In this document: piece after piece, positions 33,266 to 42,825 of the stretch
Numbering within the stretch: position 1 is the first letter of the stretch
How the letters are laid out: each line of letters begins with the position of its first letter
Assembly: GCA_963855995.1 (NCBI GenBank)
Contig: OY979717.1
Location: 14,217,960-14,281,959, forward strand
Length of the DNA stretch: 64,000 bases
Direction of reading: 5' to 3'
DNA from: Muricea muricata
Taxonomy: Eukaryota; Cnidaria; Anthozoa; Malacalcyonacea; Plexauridae
Made by a program: the position numbers and the translations under genes
The notes under the pieces: model-generated
Databases searched by the model: none
What the model was told of the DNA's origin: nothing
Seen by the model: only the letters and a program-made list of their open reading frames with translations

Positions 33266-33631
33266 TAGGGATGTTCGATATACTGGTATACCGAAAATAC
33301 CGGTACTGAATTCCATACCGGTATGTCGGTATCACTTTTTAAGAAATACCGATATACCAAAATTTCCGATATACCAAAAATTTTCCGGTATACCGTAATC
33401 ACGTTCCTTTATTTTTTTGTGTATTATTGTATTTTTGATATTTATAAAGAACAAACATTCATCTAGAGTTTTGAGGTATCAACTTTTAAAGTATTGTTTC
33501 CGATTTTTTTATAGTTTTGAAAATCCAATTTAACGCAACTTTGCACGAGGTAAAAAATCGATATACCGGTATTACCGGTATAATTTTTCCGGTATACCGA
33601 TACCAGAAATTTCTCATATCGAACATCCTTA
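33266..33631. mobile_element. hAT-like miniature element rich in CCGGTATACCG palindromes
   Basis: Ends TAGGGATGTTCGATAT and ATATCGAACATCCTTA, flanked by GTAAAGGG (33258-33265) and ATAAAGGG (33632-33639), an 8-bp duplication with one mismatch. Near both ends and inside, many overlapping copies of GGTATACCG/CCGGTA form palindromes. No gene. Confidence 0.75.
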
Positions 33632-33744
33632 ATAAAGGGATCTTAGTACGTTTCGATGATGTCACGGGAAAAGGCGTACAACTTTAGAGAGAACTCAATT
33701 TAATCTACTGAGAAGTGCGCATAAGTCAATTTATAATCCTACGT

Positions 33745-34155
33745 GGCCTCAATACTTGGCATCATTGAAAATGGATGAACCATCGAGGTGTCTACGTTCC
33801 AGTTCTGCCCCCCCCCCCCCCCCCCGCTTTACTATACCTATGATTAAGAATACATTTCAGGATTGTGCGGCAAGCTTGTTTAATAATTTGCCTTCAAGCA
33901 CTCGATCATGTTCCGACGAACATTGTTTTAATCGTCAAGTCAGAACAATTTAATGGATACTGCAAAGCAAAGACTGATTTAACAGCTTTGACTTTTATTA
34001 ATATTATTTTAGTAGTTTAAATTGTATATGTAGTAAATTTAAGTTATTTTAGATAGACAAATAAGTTAATATCGCAGATATAGAGCTACTATGTAGAGAT
34101 GCAGTTATTAAACCATTATTATTATTATTTTTGTTATTATCATCATCAACAAGAA
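33745..34155 (+). mobile_element. 5'-truncated LINE, 3' end only
   Basis: A short frame (33756-33953) codes the typical LINE tail pattern: RCLRSSSAP, then PRFTIPMIKNTFQDCAASLF and NNLPSS. A C run of about 18 (33809-33827) may have changed the frame. The 3' UTR ends in an ATT repeat near 34110-34140. Similar words on both sides (CTCAATACTTGGCATCATTG at about 33748 and CTCAATATTGCCATCATTG at about 34160) look like a degraded target duplication. Confidence 0.6.
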
Positions 34156-34319
34156 GGACTCAATATTGCCATCATTGAACGTGACAGATTGATTTACTTA
34201 TTTTTCTAAATCTCTGGCTAAAATTAATTCGACTAAACTCTTTAATATTCCCAGCTAGATTCCAAAGTTATCTGATCCTGAAGTTCAATTTACGCTTGGA
34301 TTACGCTTGAAGATTTTCG

Positions 34320-34601
34320 CTTACAACACAATCAAGTCGGTATCGTTTGTTCTTTCTCGGGATGTATTTGACTAAGAAACCTTCAACTGTTTGAAAAGCT
34401 GGGGGTGGCTTTTGAATTCTCCTAGGGGAAATCGGGGTTGATAAAAGAATAATGATTAGGAGGGTTTGTATATGCAATCCCGGGGACTGTATATACAATC
34501 CCAGGGACTGTATATACAATCCCAGGGACTGTATATCGACAGCTTCTTAGCATAATTGCCATTCACGGCTCATTAGCTAACCTCCTTGATTGTGTTGTAA
34601 G
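34320..34601. repeat. Inverted-repeat element with 21-bp tandem repeats
   Basis: CTTACAACACAATCAA (34320-34335) is mirrored at 34586-34601. Inside, the 21-bp unit CAATCCCRGGGACTGTATATA occurs three times in tandem (34475-34537). Confidence 0.6.
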
Positions 34602-34696
34602 TCCGATACAAACCTCAGAACTCGGTTGTAAGCTAGATAAATAACTTACAACCTCCTTCTTCGGTTTGTATCCTATACTCTGAACATGAAGGAAAA

Positions 34697-35590
34697 TTGC
34701 AAAACCAATTAACTTGTCAAGGATCGTTTTTCTCGAGTGTTACAAAGTTCTCCTTGTCGAAGCTGAACAAGATGTGGTCTACTGCTCAGTCAACACTTCC
34801 GAAAAACATTAACTTTACCATACGCTATATTAATAACTCTCTTCCGACAGGTAAAAACCTGAACCGCTGGGGTATATGTTCAAGTCCAGGATGCACCTTT
34901 TGTCTCAGCCCAGAACCATTACTACACGTGGTTGCTGGATGTCAGTTTTATCTCGATCGATTTACATGGAGACACAATTCAATCCTGAACTTTGTTGCTA
35001 ATACTTTGCAAACTGTGAACGGTGCTACACTCTATGTTGATATGCTTGGATTCAAAAGTCCATCAATAGTTACAGGTGACACGTATCGCCCGGATTTGTT
35101 GTTATCATGCTCCAATGGCTCTCTATTCTTGGTTTGCAATCAATCTCTCGGGACGCGGCAGACAATGTCAACCACCCACGCCGGCTGGATCCAACAGTGT
35201 AACTAATAACATATTCTTTTGTGTTGTACCTCCAACATGGCCGCCGTGAAGTTAAATGCAAACTATCAATATGTGGTCGAGCTCACTGTTGGTTGCGAAA
35301 CAAATCTTGAGAATAACGTAAAGCGGAAAAAAGCTAAATATAGAGAACTAGTAAAGAAGCTAGATCAAGATTTTAATGAAGTAAAATTTGTAAATCTTTC
35401 GATGAGCTCCCTAGGTATTTTTGCACAAGAGTGTTCTTCATTCCTAGAAATGTTAGATAATGTTGGTCTTGACACAAAGCACCAAACGTACTGTATTAGA
35501 AGAATGAGGAATATTGCCACTAGAAGTACTTACTATATTTTCTGCCGCGGAAATAAGGAATGGGAAAACCCAGACTTGTTAACTATTTAA
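34697..35590 (+). pseudogene. LINE C-terminal region with zinc-binding RT domain, interrupted
   Basis: The frame from 34697 codes a reverse-transcriptase C-terminus with the cysteine/histidine cluster CSSPGCTFCLSPEPLLHVVA, then RHNSILNFVANTL and YRPDLLLS. After a foreign stretch of about 140 bp (about 35134-35272) it resumes in frame at 35276 with VELTVGCETNLENN and runs to the typical end ATRSTYYIFCRGNKEWENPD, stop at 35588-35590. This is a different LINE lineage from the one at 6.7-18.5 kb. The 5' part (endonuclease and most of the RT) is missing. Confidence 0.75.
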
Positions 35591-35662
35591 AATACCTGAT
35601 TGTCTTGTATATATATTTGCATGTATTTTGTTTGGGGTTTTTTTTTGGGGGGGGGTTATCAA

Positions 35663-35861
35663 TTCATAATAGTGATTCAAACAGCCAATTGTAAGTTACC
35701 TTACTTAGCGAGATTTACAATTATATATAATATATATGAAAATAATAAATAAGAACATGCATGGCATGTTCTTATTTATTATTTTCATATATATTATATA
35801 TAATTGTAAATCTCGCTAAGTAAGGTAACTTACAATTGGCTGTTTGAATCACCATTATGAA
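35663..35861. repeat. 199-bp near-perfect palindrome
   Basis: Arms of 98 bp around a 3-nt centre (GAACATGC|ATG|GCATGTTC); I see one mismatch (AATAGTGAT against AATGGTGAT). AT-rich, with long ATATATA stretches. It lies between the LINE fragment and the truncated BEL element. Confidence 0.95.
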
Positions 35862-36339
35862 TATGCATATGGAAGGAAATACCAAAAAAACCGTTGAGAA
35901 AAGGCAGAACCGAAGGAAAATGGACAAGGAAAAGTGACTGTACCGTATGGAGAAATGTTAGTTAATTTAAAAAAGGAGAAAAGAACCCGAAGTCAAAACA
36001 CCGTTACAGAAACTATTTAAGACAAGAGCCGAACGAGAGGAAATCGAGAATTGTATACCTTACCCTCCTATAATAATACCTTGCCTCCTATCAGCCTGCA
36101 ACAAGCAACTCAACCCTCCAGTGCAGGCCAAGCACAACAAAATGATGCTTCATCCCCCCCCCCATTAGCCCACAACAAGCATCCCAACCCACCACCAATC
36201 AAGAACAGGTACAGCAGGATGCTCCTATACCAACTATCACAACAAGTACCCCATCTATATAGTCTGGGACAGATGTCACCGAGTACCAGTATCCCTACAG
36301 CACCCAACATTACTTAGTAATGAACCAGTAAACATAAAG

Positions 36340-37076
36340 ATGGCCAGATTTAGAGAATGTCTTTCTGGCAGAGCATTGGAAGCTATCCGAGGACTAGGGG
36401 TATCAGAGGCAGAGTATATCGAGGCCAAGGAGATTATTCAATCAAAGTTTGAAGGTGAACACCGACAATTGAGAGCGTACATGGAGGAACTTGAGAAAAC
36501 ACAGTCACTACGTAATAATGATGTGGCCTCATTCGATCGCTTCACGGACTTAGAGTTACAGTGGCAAAACTGAAAGCTGAGGGACTGGAAGCTGAGCTTG
36601 GAGAAGGGTCGTTACATGGCCAACTGGTCAAGAAGTTGTCCAGTCAGCAAGTGGAAAGCTGCAGTCGCTGGTTAAATATGCACATCAAGACACCATCCGT
36701 AACCAATTTGAGTGATTTGTTAAAGAAAGAAGTCGCTATCAAGATGGAAGCAGCAGAAATGGCACATGGGCTGGAGCAGAAACCGTTGGGTGTCCCACAG
36801 TTCAAGAGGGGAAATGGGTCAAGGCCGAGAACCTTCTTTACTGAGGTAGACAAGAAGAGTAACCAGCAAAGACCATTATGCCAATTCTGTGGACAGAACA
36901 GTCATCCAATATGGTATTGCAAGAAATATAAGGCGTTGGCGATGGACCAACGGTGGAAAACTGCCAAAGAAAAGGCATTATGTTTTCGTTGTCTCTTGAA
37001 GGACCATCACGGAAAAAAATGTAGAAGAACCGCTCGTTGTGGCATAGAGGGTTGCTCGTTAAGCCACCACCATTAA
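36340..37076 (+). pseudogene. BEL gag (DUF1759-like) with two zinc knuckles, frame-broken
   Basis: Frame 36340-36573 (FRECLSGRALEAIRGLGVSE, then YIEAKEIIQSKFEGEH) passes to frame 36561-37076 by a small shift. The second frame ends with CQFCGQNSHPIWYC and CFRCLLKDHHGKKC, the two knuckles usual before a BEL protease. Packages element RNA in intact relatives. A 5' extension (36051-36317) is Pro/Gln-rich and broken. Confidence 0.75.
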
Positions 37077-37259
37077 CTACATCATCCTGAGCGGAAAAAG
37101 GGGAATGCTGCTTTAGGAGTACCTTTAAACGTTTCAGATCCCCAACGCGAGGTAGTAACCACTCCAGAGGGCTTCGACCCCCCACGGGAGGGGGCAAGTC
37201 TAGTGAAGGGCTCTGACCCTCCCAGGGGAGGGGCACGTGCTAATATCACCACAACGATG

Positions 37260-39254
37260 AACACGAAGTCAAGTGTTGAAGCTTATTCCTTAGGTACAGG
37301 CCCTGTTTGGGCCAAGGTGATGCTCGAAAAATGAAGGTGAACGCGGTATTGGACGACGCATCCAATGAAACATTCATGAACGAAGAGCTAGCCGGAGCTT
37401 TGGGATTGAGCACGGGTTGGAAAACTGTACAAGTACATGTCCTGAACAGTTCAGTTGTAGGTCAATGCCTTTGCAAGTAGAAGTTGAAAGCGTAGATGGG
37501 CAATTTCCAAAGATGGTGAACGTGCAAACTTGCCCAAAAGAAGTTACCGGTAATTATCGTGTGGTAGATTGGTCCAAATTCCAGAGCAATTAACTCCACT
37601 TAAGTCAATGTAGTTTCCCAACCCCTGCCAAACATGGACTAGTGGACGTACTGATCGGTGTAGACAACCCAGAAATGCAGTTTTCGATGGTAGATTTCCA
37701 AGGTGACGATGGTGGCCCGGTTGCCCATTTGGGTCCACTTGGATGGACCTGTGTTGGTCCTCCAAAAAGGCAAGAAGGATCTGTTCCTAGATCTCACTCG
37801 GTTTGACCTCTATTGAGTAGAGGAACCGTGAAAAATGCTTGTGAAGTTAGTTGCTGTGATCTCGACCGTACGTTAAAAGGTTTTTCGGAAGTAGAGGACT
37901 CTGGAGTTGGGATTATGACGCCACAAGTCATGACAGAAGAAGAGAGAACCGCCCTGGAAAAGGTCAAGAATTCGTGCACAATCGTTGAGAGAAGGTACCA
38001 AGTTGGGGTACCTTGGAAACGAGGACAGCCAAACTTACCGGACAATCGTGCTATTGCCCAGTCACGTCTGGTCTCCACAAAGAAGAATTTGAGAAAGAGT
38101 CCTATTGTCGCCGAAGAGTATTGTCGCACTGTTCAAGAGTATGTCGAGAAAGGATATCTGCGAAAGGTTAACCCTAATCGAGAGAAGGCAGCAGCGCAGT
38201 GGTATCTCCCGCACTTCCCGGTATACAGATTAGACAAGTCTACGACCAAGGTACGCATTGTCTTTGACTGCTCAGCAAAAAATGTGACGGTGTTTCCCTA
38301 AACGATGAGATCCACGCAGGCTCTAAGCTCCAGCAAGATTTGCTTGACGTACTGTTTGCGATTTCGCCGCGACCCCGTGGCCGTAGCATGTGATATCAAG
38401 GAGATGTACATGCAGACCAGTATCAAGGAACACGACCGACCGTACTTTCGAATGCTATGGAGAGACCTGAATGCAGACCAAAATCTTAAAGCGTATGAAT
38501 TCAGTCGTATCGTGTTGAATGCCAGAAAACACCAGGGACTATTTCCTTTGGCAGTAGAAACTGTATTGAAGTCTGCTTACATGGACGATTCTCTCGATAG
38601 CGCGGAGAATGATGACCAGGAAATACGCTTGTATCATGAACTGAAAGATCTGAGGGGAAAAGCCAATATGCAAGCCAGGAAATGGGTGCCCAACTCTTCA
38701 AAGGTATTGGCAGAGATTCCTGAGGAGGATCAAACTCTTGAAATGACCATAAGTGAGAACAATACGCCAACCACCAAGACTCTAGGACTTTCATGGAACA
38801 GTAAAGATGACCTGTTCACGATTCTCATGGCTTCACCGCGAAGGTTGCAGATAACCAAGAGGAATGTTTTACGTAAGATCGCGACAGTGTTCGACCCGTT
38901 AGGTTTCATCAGCCCGTTTGTTGTCATTGCCAAGATGTTGCTGCAGGAACTGTGGTCGCGCGGGTACGGTTGGGATGATGAATTCAAGATGAGCTAGCTA
39001 CCAGAATCGTGACGTGGTTTGATCAGTTAGAATCCCTGAGCACAATTGCTATTCCGAGGTGTCTCCGATTCGCGCTGCCGTTGAAGAAAAAGAAGATAGT
39101 AACGTTTGTGGACGCATTTAAGGCTGCGTACGGCGCAGTTAGTTACCTCCGTACAGAGTATGAGGATGATCAAGTCAGTTCTCGCCTGATAGCAGCTAAG
39201 TCGAAGGTTGCTCTACTTAATCTGACTACGATTCCGAGGCTCGAGCTGATGTAA
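37260..39254 (+). pseudogene. BEL pol remnant: protease trace, reverse transcriptase, partial RNase H
   Basis: A decayed aspartic protease trace is near 37330-37420 (AVLDDASNETFM). Frame 37813-38301 holds the RT entry region (RYQVGVPWKRGQPNLPDN; KVRIVFDCSAK). Frame 38305-38997 holds VACDIKEMYMQTSIKEHDRP and the catalytic YMDD (about 38579). The region between them is shorter than normal because a segment before YMDD is missing. Frame 39009-39254 begins RNase H (VTFVDAFKAAYGAV, with the first Asp). Stops and shifts near 38301 and 39000 make it non-functional. Confidence 0.8.
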
Positions 39255-39792
39255 AGTTGTTACATTCCATTAAAGTGGAAACATTTTTGGCCGAGCAAGA
39301 AGACTAGGACGAGAGAGTTAAAAAAGCATAGTTGAATCGATGTTTGTATTTCAAATTAAATATTTCATGTTTTATTCACTGTTTTTTTTTATCGTTTACG
39401 AGTTGTTGGAAGAGTCTAATCTACAATGATTACTAGGCCGTATTCCCAAGCCGGTTTTCGTTCAGTTTTGTTGCCCCCGCTCGGGCTGACGGGCACTAAT
39501 TTGAATTGACATAAAACTGTAGATTTTTATGCGCTAAGTACGAATTCACTTGTTGTCACTCGCAAAAACCTGCAGTTTCTTTGTATTTTGCGATCAAACA
39601 TCGAAATTTTTCATCAAAATGTCTTATATTTTTCAGAGGAAACTTCTTGTTAGGTACAGTATTTGCTCTAGTGCAAGTCTTTTAGCAGTGGAGTATCGCG
39701 AGGTCCGTATGTTGTTTCCATATATTTTTTCGGATTTAAAACAGGAAAATATGAAATAAAAGCCTGAAAAAGCCTAGAAATGTTAGTATACG
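39255..39792. other. Intergenic; fragment of a foldback family
   Basis: No gene. The part at about 39515-39690 is a diverged copy of the arm of the inverted-repeat element found at 52667-54723 (shared TTTGCGATCAAACATCGA, CTTGTTGTCAC and CAAGTCT blocks). Confidence 0.6.
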
Positions 39793-39797
39793 AGTAC

Positions 39798-40230
39798 TGT
39801 TTCGGACGTAGTAGCTAAAACAATGATTATTTTATTCTGTTAATTTATACGAGTAATTTATGCATGTTGATTTACATATTTAATCTGATTACCCGCTGTT
39901 CATTGATGATTCGCATGCCGTAATTTGATATAGGATAAGAATGGCTTTGCGCAAAGTGTACGACAATAACAAAATGCGCTCAGACGTTTAGATCTGAGAC
40001 TCGAAGAGAGATAGTTTCAGGCTGTAGAGATCCACTCTTCAGGTATCGTAAATCATTGATCAATGCAAGGTTTTGAATCATTTACACCATGTAATCCAAT
40101 GAAATATTAATGTAGTTTAATTGTATTTAATCACTTTCAGAATGATATGATATGATATATAATGTCCAATTTCAAATATAATTACTGAAAAATCTCTACG
40201 GTTTGAGTATGATTTCGTTCATTGGCAACA
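39798..40230 (+). repeat. 5' LTR of BEL element 2 (433 bp)
   Basis: TG...CA ends. Nearly identical to the 3' LTR apart from scattered substitutions and small indels (for example ATGATATGATATGATATA against one more ATG/ATAT step), showing an old but not ancient insertion. Confidence 0.92.
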
Positions 40231-40303
40231 AGTTCTGAAGAAGCGTTTACGTGAAGACGTGGTGCCGAGTTAGCAGGCAGTTTTTGGTTATCTGGATGAA
40301 ATC

Positions 40304-41475
40304 ATGAGCGACAACGAAGGTCAAAGTGGGTCAGTCGAAGCGACGCAAACAACATCACAAAGTGTTGGTGAGTCAAACGCAAAAGCGGGCGAACAGCTAA
40401 AGAAACGGCGCGCACAACTACGAGGTAAGGTCACCAGATCAATTAATAGGATAAAGAAGTTTATCGAGCAAGGCGCAGAGATGCGCAAACGAATTGAAAA
40501 GGAAATTTTACAAGTTTGTAAAGACTTTGATTTAGCGCGTGAGTGTCATGCAGAGATGTATGAATATGTTGACGAGAGTCAAATCTCTACTATGGACGAT
40601 TGGGAGGACGTTTTAACTAATGATTTCTATGACTTTGAAGAGACGGTAGAAAACTTCCTTCAGTCAATCTCTGAACCAAAACCCGCTAACACAATGTCTT
40701 TAACGAGCGAACAGACATCTGAACAATCCATGACGAACAATAATGCTAGTTCTGTCGACGCGGGTGGTAGTGGTGAGGAAATAAATAATACAGCCCCAGG
40801 GGAAAATACGGTCGAAGTTAGTCAGTCTCAGTCGGAGCCAAATCTTGAAGCAAACGACACGGTGCCTAAAACGAGTTTAGACATTCTTGAGCCCGAAAAT
40901 GCCATAAATACAAACTCCGAAATCGCCAGCGACATTTCGAAATCTAAAGCCAATTACAACCTGTCATCACCCCGATCATTCGACAGTTGGATAGATAATT
41001 TAAGCGAGTTTACGGAAACGATTGTATCGCCGAAGCGTTGTACAAATTAGAGGCCAGTAAGGACATTCCGACTATTAAATAAATGAAATACGATGGAAGT
41101 CCATTGACCTACGTTGAATTTATCGACCGATTTAAGCTACTTATTCACGACAAGCCCCATCTCTCGGATGATGTGAGGATGGCGCAACTAAAAATGCATT
41201 TAGTAGGACGTGCCGAGCGAGTGATAAGCGGTTTGGGCTCTCAGGGAGCAATGTACGCAACGGCGTTAAAAACAATCAAGGAACATTTTGGTCAGCCAAG
41301 CGTAATAGCTAGAGCCTATATAACCAAGCTGGTCGACAATCAAAAAATACAAACCAACGATAGACAGTCTTTACAAGAGCTATCTTTCGATGTAATTAAT
41401 TGCGTTGCGGTATTAAAGCAAATTTCATCTGGCAGATGTCAATGCGACAGAAAACCTGCGCAAAATTATTACTAG
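40304..41475 (+). pseudogene. BEL element 2 gag, frame-broken
   Basis: Frame 40304-41050 (248 codons) begins MSDNEGQSGS, has a basic coiled stretch (LKKRRAQLRGKVTRSINRIK) and a long Ser/Thr/Glu-rich region. A one-base shift near 41030 and a TAA near 41080 separate it from the conserved gag part at 41083-41475 (YVEFIDRFKLLIHDKP; LKMHLVGRAERVISGL), the DUF1759-type region. Another shift near 41440 and a TAG at 41501-41503 follow before the zinc-knuckle part. Confidence 0.8.
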
Positions 41476-41509
41476 GTTGCCTGACCACTTGATTGACAAG
41501 TAGAAAGGC

Positions 41510-42244
41510 GTGGCTTCCGATCTACGAGAAAAAAGCGAAACTCCATCACTCCAGCATATCGGACAGTTTATACGAAAGCGTGTTAAGGCAGAATTCGATC
41601 CAGACTTCGGCGACATACAGAAGTCTGACAAACGGCGGCCATTGCGAGGTATCCACTCGGGTCGGAGGGATTTCAAGAAGCCCCTGAAATGTTACGTGTG
41701 CTCCGAAGAACATCGTGTCGTAGAATGCCCGACATTTTCCGGTTGTACGATCGAGCAGAAAGTTCAACACGTCAGGGACCAAAGATTATGTTTCTCTTGC
41801 CGTAACCGAGGTCACGTGACAAAGGATTGCAAGTCAAAGGTGAAATGTGACGTCAACGGCTGGTCTCGTTTCCGTCACCACCTACTCCACCAAGACCCAC
41901 CTCCACCACATACTCCTCGCCTCAGTTCTGCAACGTCAGCGCTCGACAAAGAGAGTATTATGCCAGTAGTTAGAGTACGATTCAAGTCGAAGAACGGTAA
42001 CATTCGAGAAGGAAATGTCCTTATTGACAGCGGCGCGGGTACCACGGTCATTCGAAAGAATTTCGCTAAGGCTCTCGGGTTACAAGGACGAAAGGAACGT
42101 ATCGACATAGCGGTTGTTGGTGGTGAAAGAATTACGCAAGACGATAGTAGACGAGTCAAGTTTTGGATTTCCCCACTTCACGGTGATGTGACCAACCCTG
42201 TCGAAGCTCATGAGTTGGATCAAACTATCATTAACGTTCCCGCC
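41510..42244 (+). CDS. BEL element 2 zinc knuckles and aspartic protease
   Basis: Continuous frame with CYVCSEEHRVVEC and CFSCRNRGHVTKDC (two CCHC-type knuckles), a spacer of Pro/His, and the protease block VLIDSGAGTTVIRKNF with the catalytic Asp (about 42030). Protease would process the polyprotein. The frame is cut at 42244 by a solo LTR; it is in phase with the RT frame beyond it once the insertion is discounted. The upstream nonsense codon at 41501-41503 blocks translation from gag. Confidence 0.8.
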
Positions 42245-42821
42245 TGTTGGGGATTGCCTCCTTTTGTTTCGCCCAACAACTTAAAATCACGATCACACAA
42301 TATACGTTTAATGAAGTGTAATGTAAAAGTTCACAGGTCACGTTGACATTAGATTATACCGTATCTGTTATACGGTATCCGGTTACAATCAATGAGTTAA
42401 ATACTAGCGAACTGTTGTTCTAAGCTAGCGTTTGATCCAGCGATCTTCCTCGAATGGTTCTTGGTTCTAATGTGTTTAACTATCATTTACAGGTTATATT
42501 TATACTAAATTATTGAGCAGTCATTGTGGTTTCTGACGCAAGTTCTCTACGGAAAATATGCAAATTCACCAAGTCCCTACGCATAAGTTCCGACTGCTCC
42601 TTAAATAATCTGTTGCTATGTCATGTCTGGTTACGAAGGCCCTAGATTGTTACGATGCATTTTCGTTTCCCACATCATGCACGTTTACGCTAATTTAACT
42701 ACATATCTATATGCTACTAATGATTATAATATTTGATGACTATATATACGCCGTAATACGCGAATTCTATGATTATATAATGTCTACTGTTCCTTAATAA
42801 TAAACTCGAAAGTCTCCGACA
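42245..42821 (+). repeat. Solo LTR (577 bp) inserted in BEL element 2
   Basis: Starts TGTTGGGGATTGCCTCC and ends AGTCTCCGACA, with AATAATAAACTC close to the end as a likely poly(A) signal. Flanked by CGCC at 42241-42244 and 42822-42825. Without it and one CGCC copy the BEL frame runs through. No internal region: the product of LTR-LTR recombination. Orientation judged from the AATAAA position; gypsy-like by terminal form, uncertain. Confidence 0.8.
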
Positions 42822-42825
42822 CGCC

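Larger units (their letters stand above)
36051..39254 (+). mobile_element. BEL/Pao retrotransposon 1, truncated and without LTRs
   Basis: Order gag-like, zinc knuckles, protease remnant, reverse transcriptase, start of RNase H; the copy ends abruptly at 39254 after the TTIPRLELM block of RNase H, with no integrase and no LTR on either side. Sequence identity with the second BEL element looks low, so it is another lineage. Confidence 0.85.

Noticed and set aside
33809-33827. C run as a regulatory signal
   Set aside because: Homopolymers of C or G recur (1818, 14615, 15170, 35650) and are more likely slippage products or assembly uncertainty.
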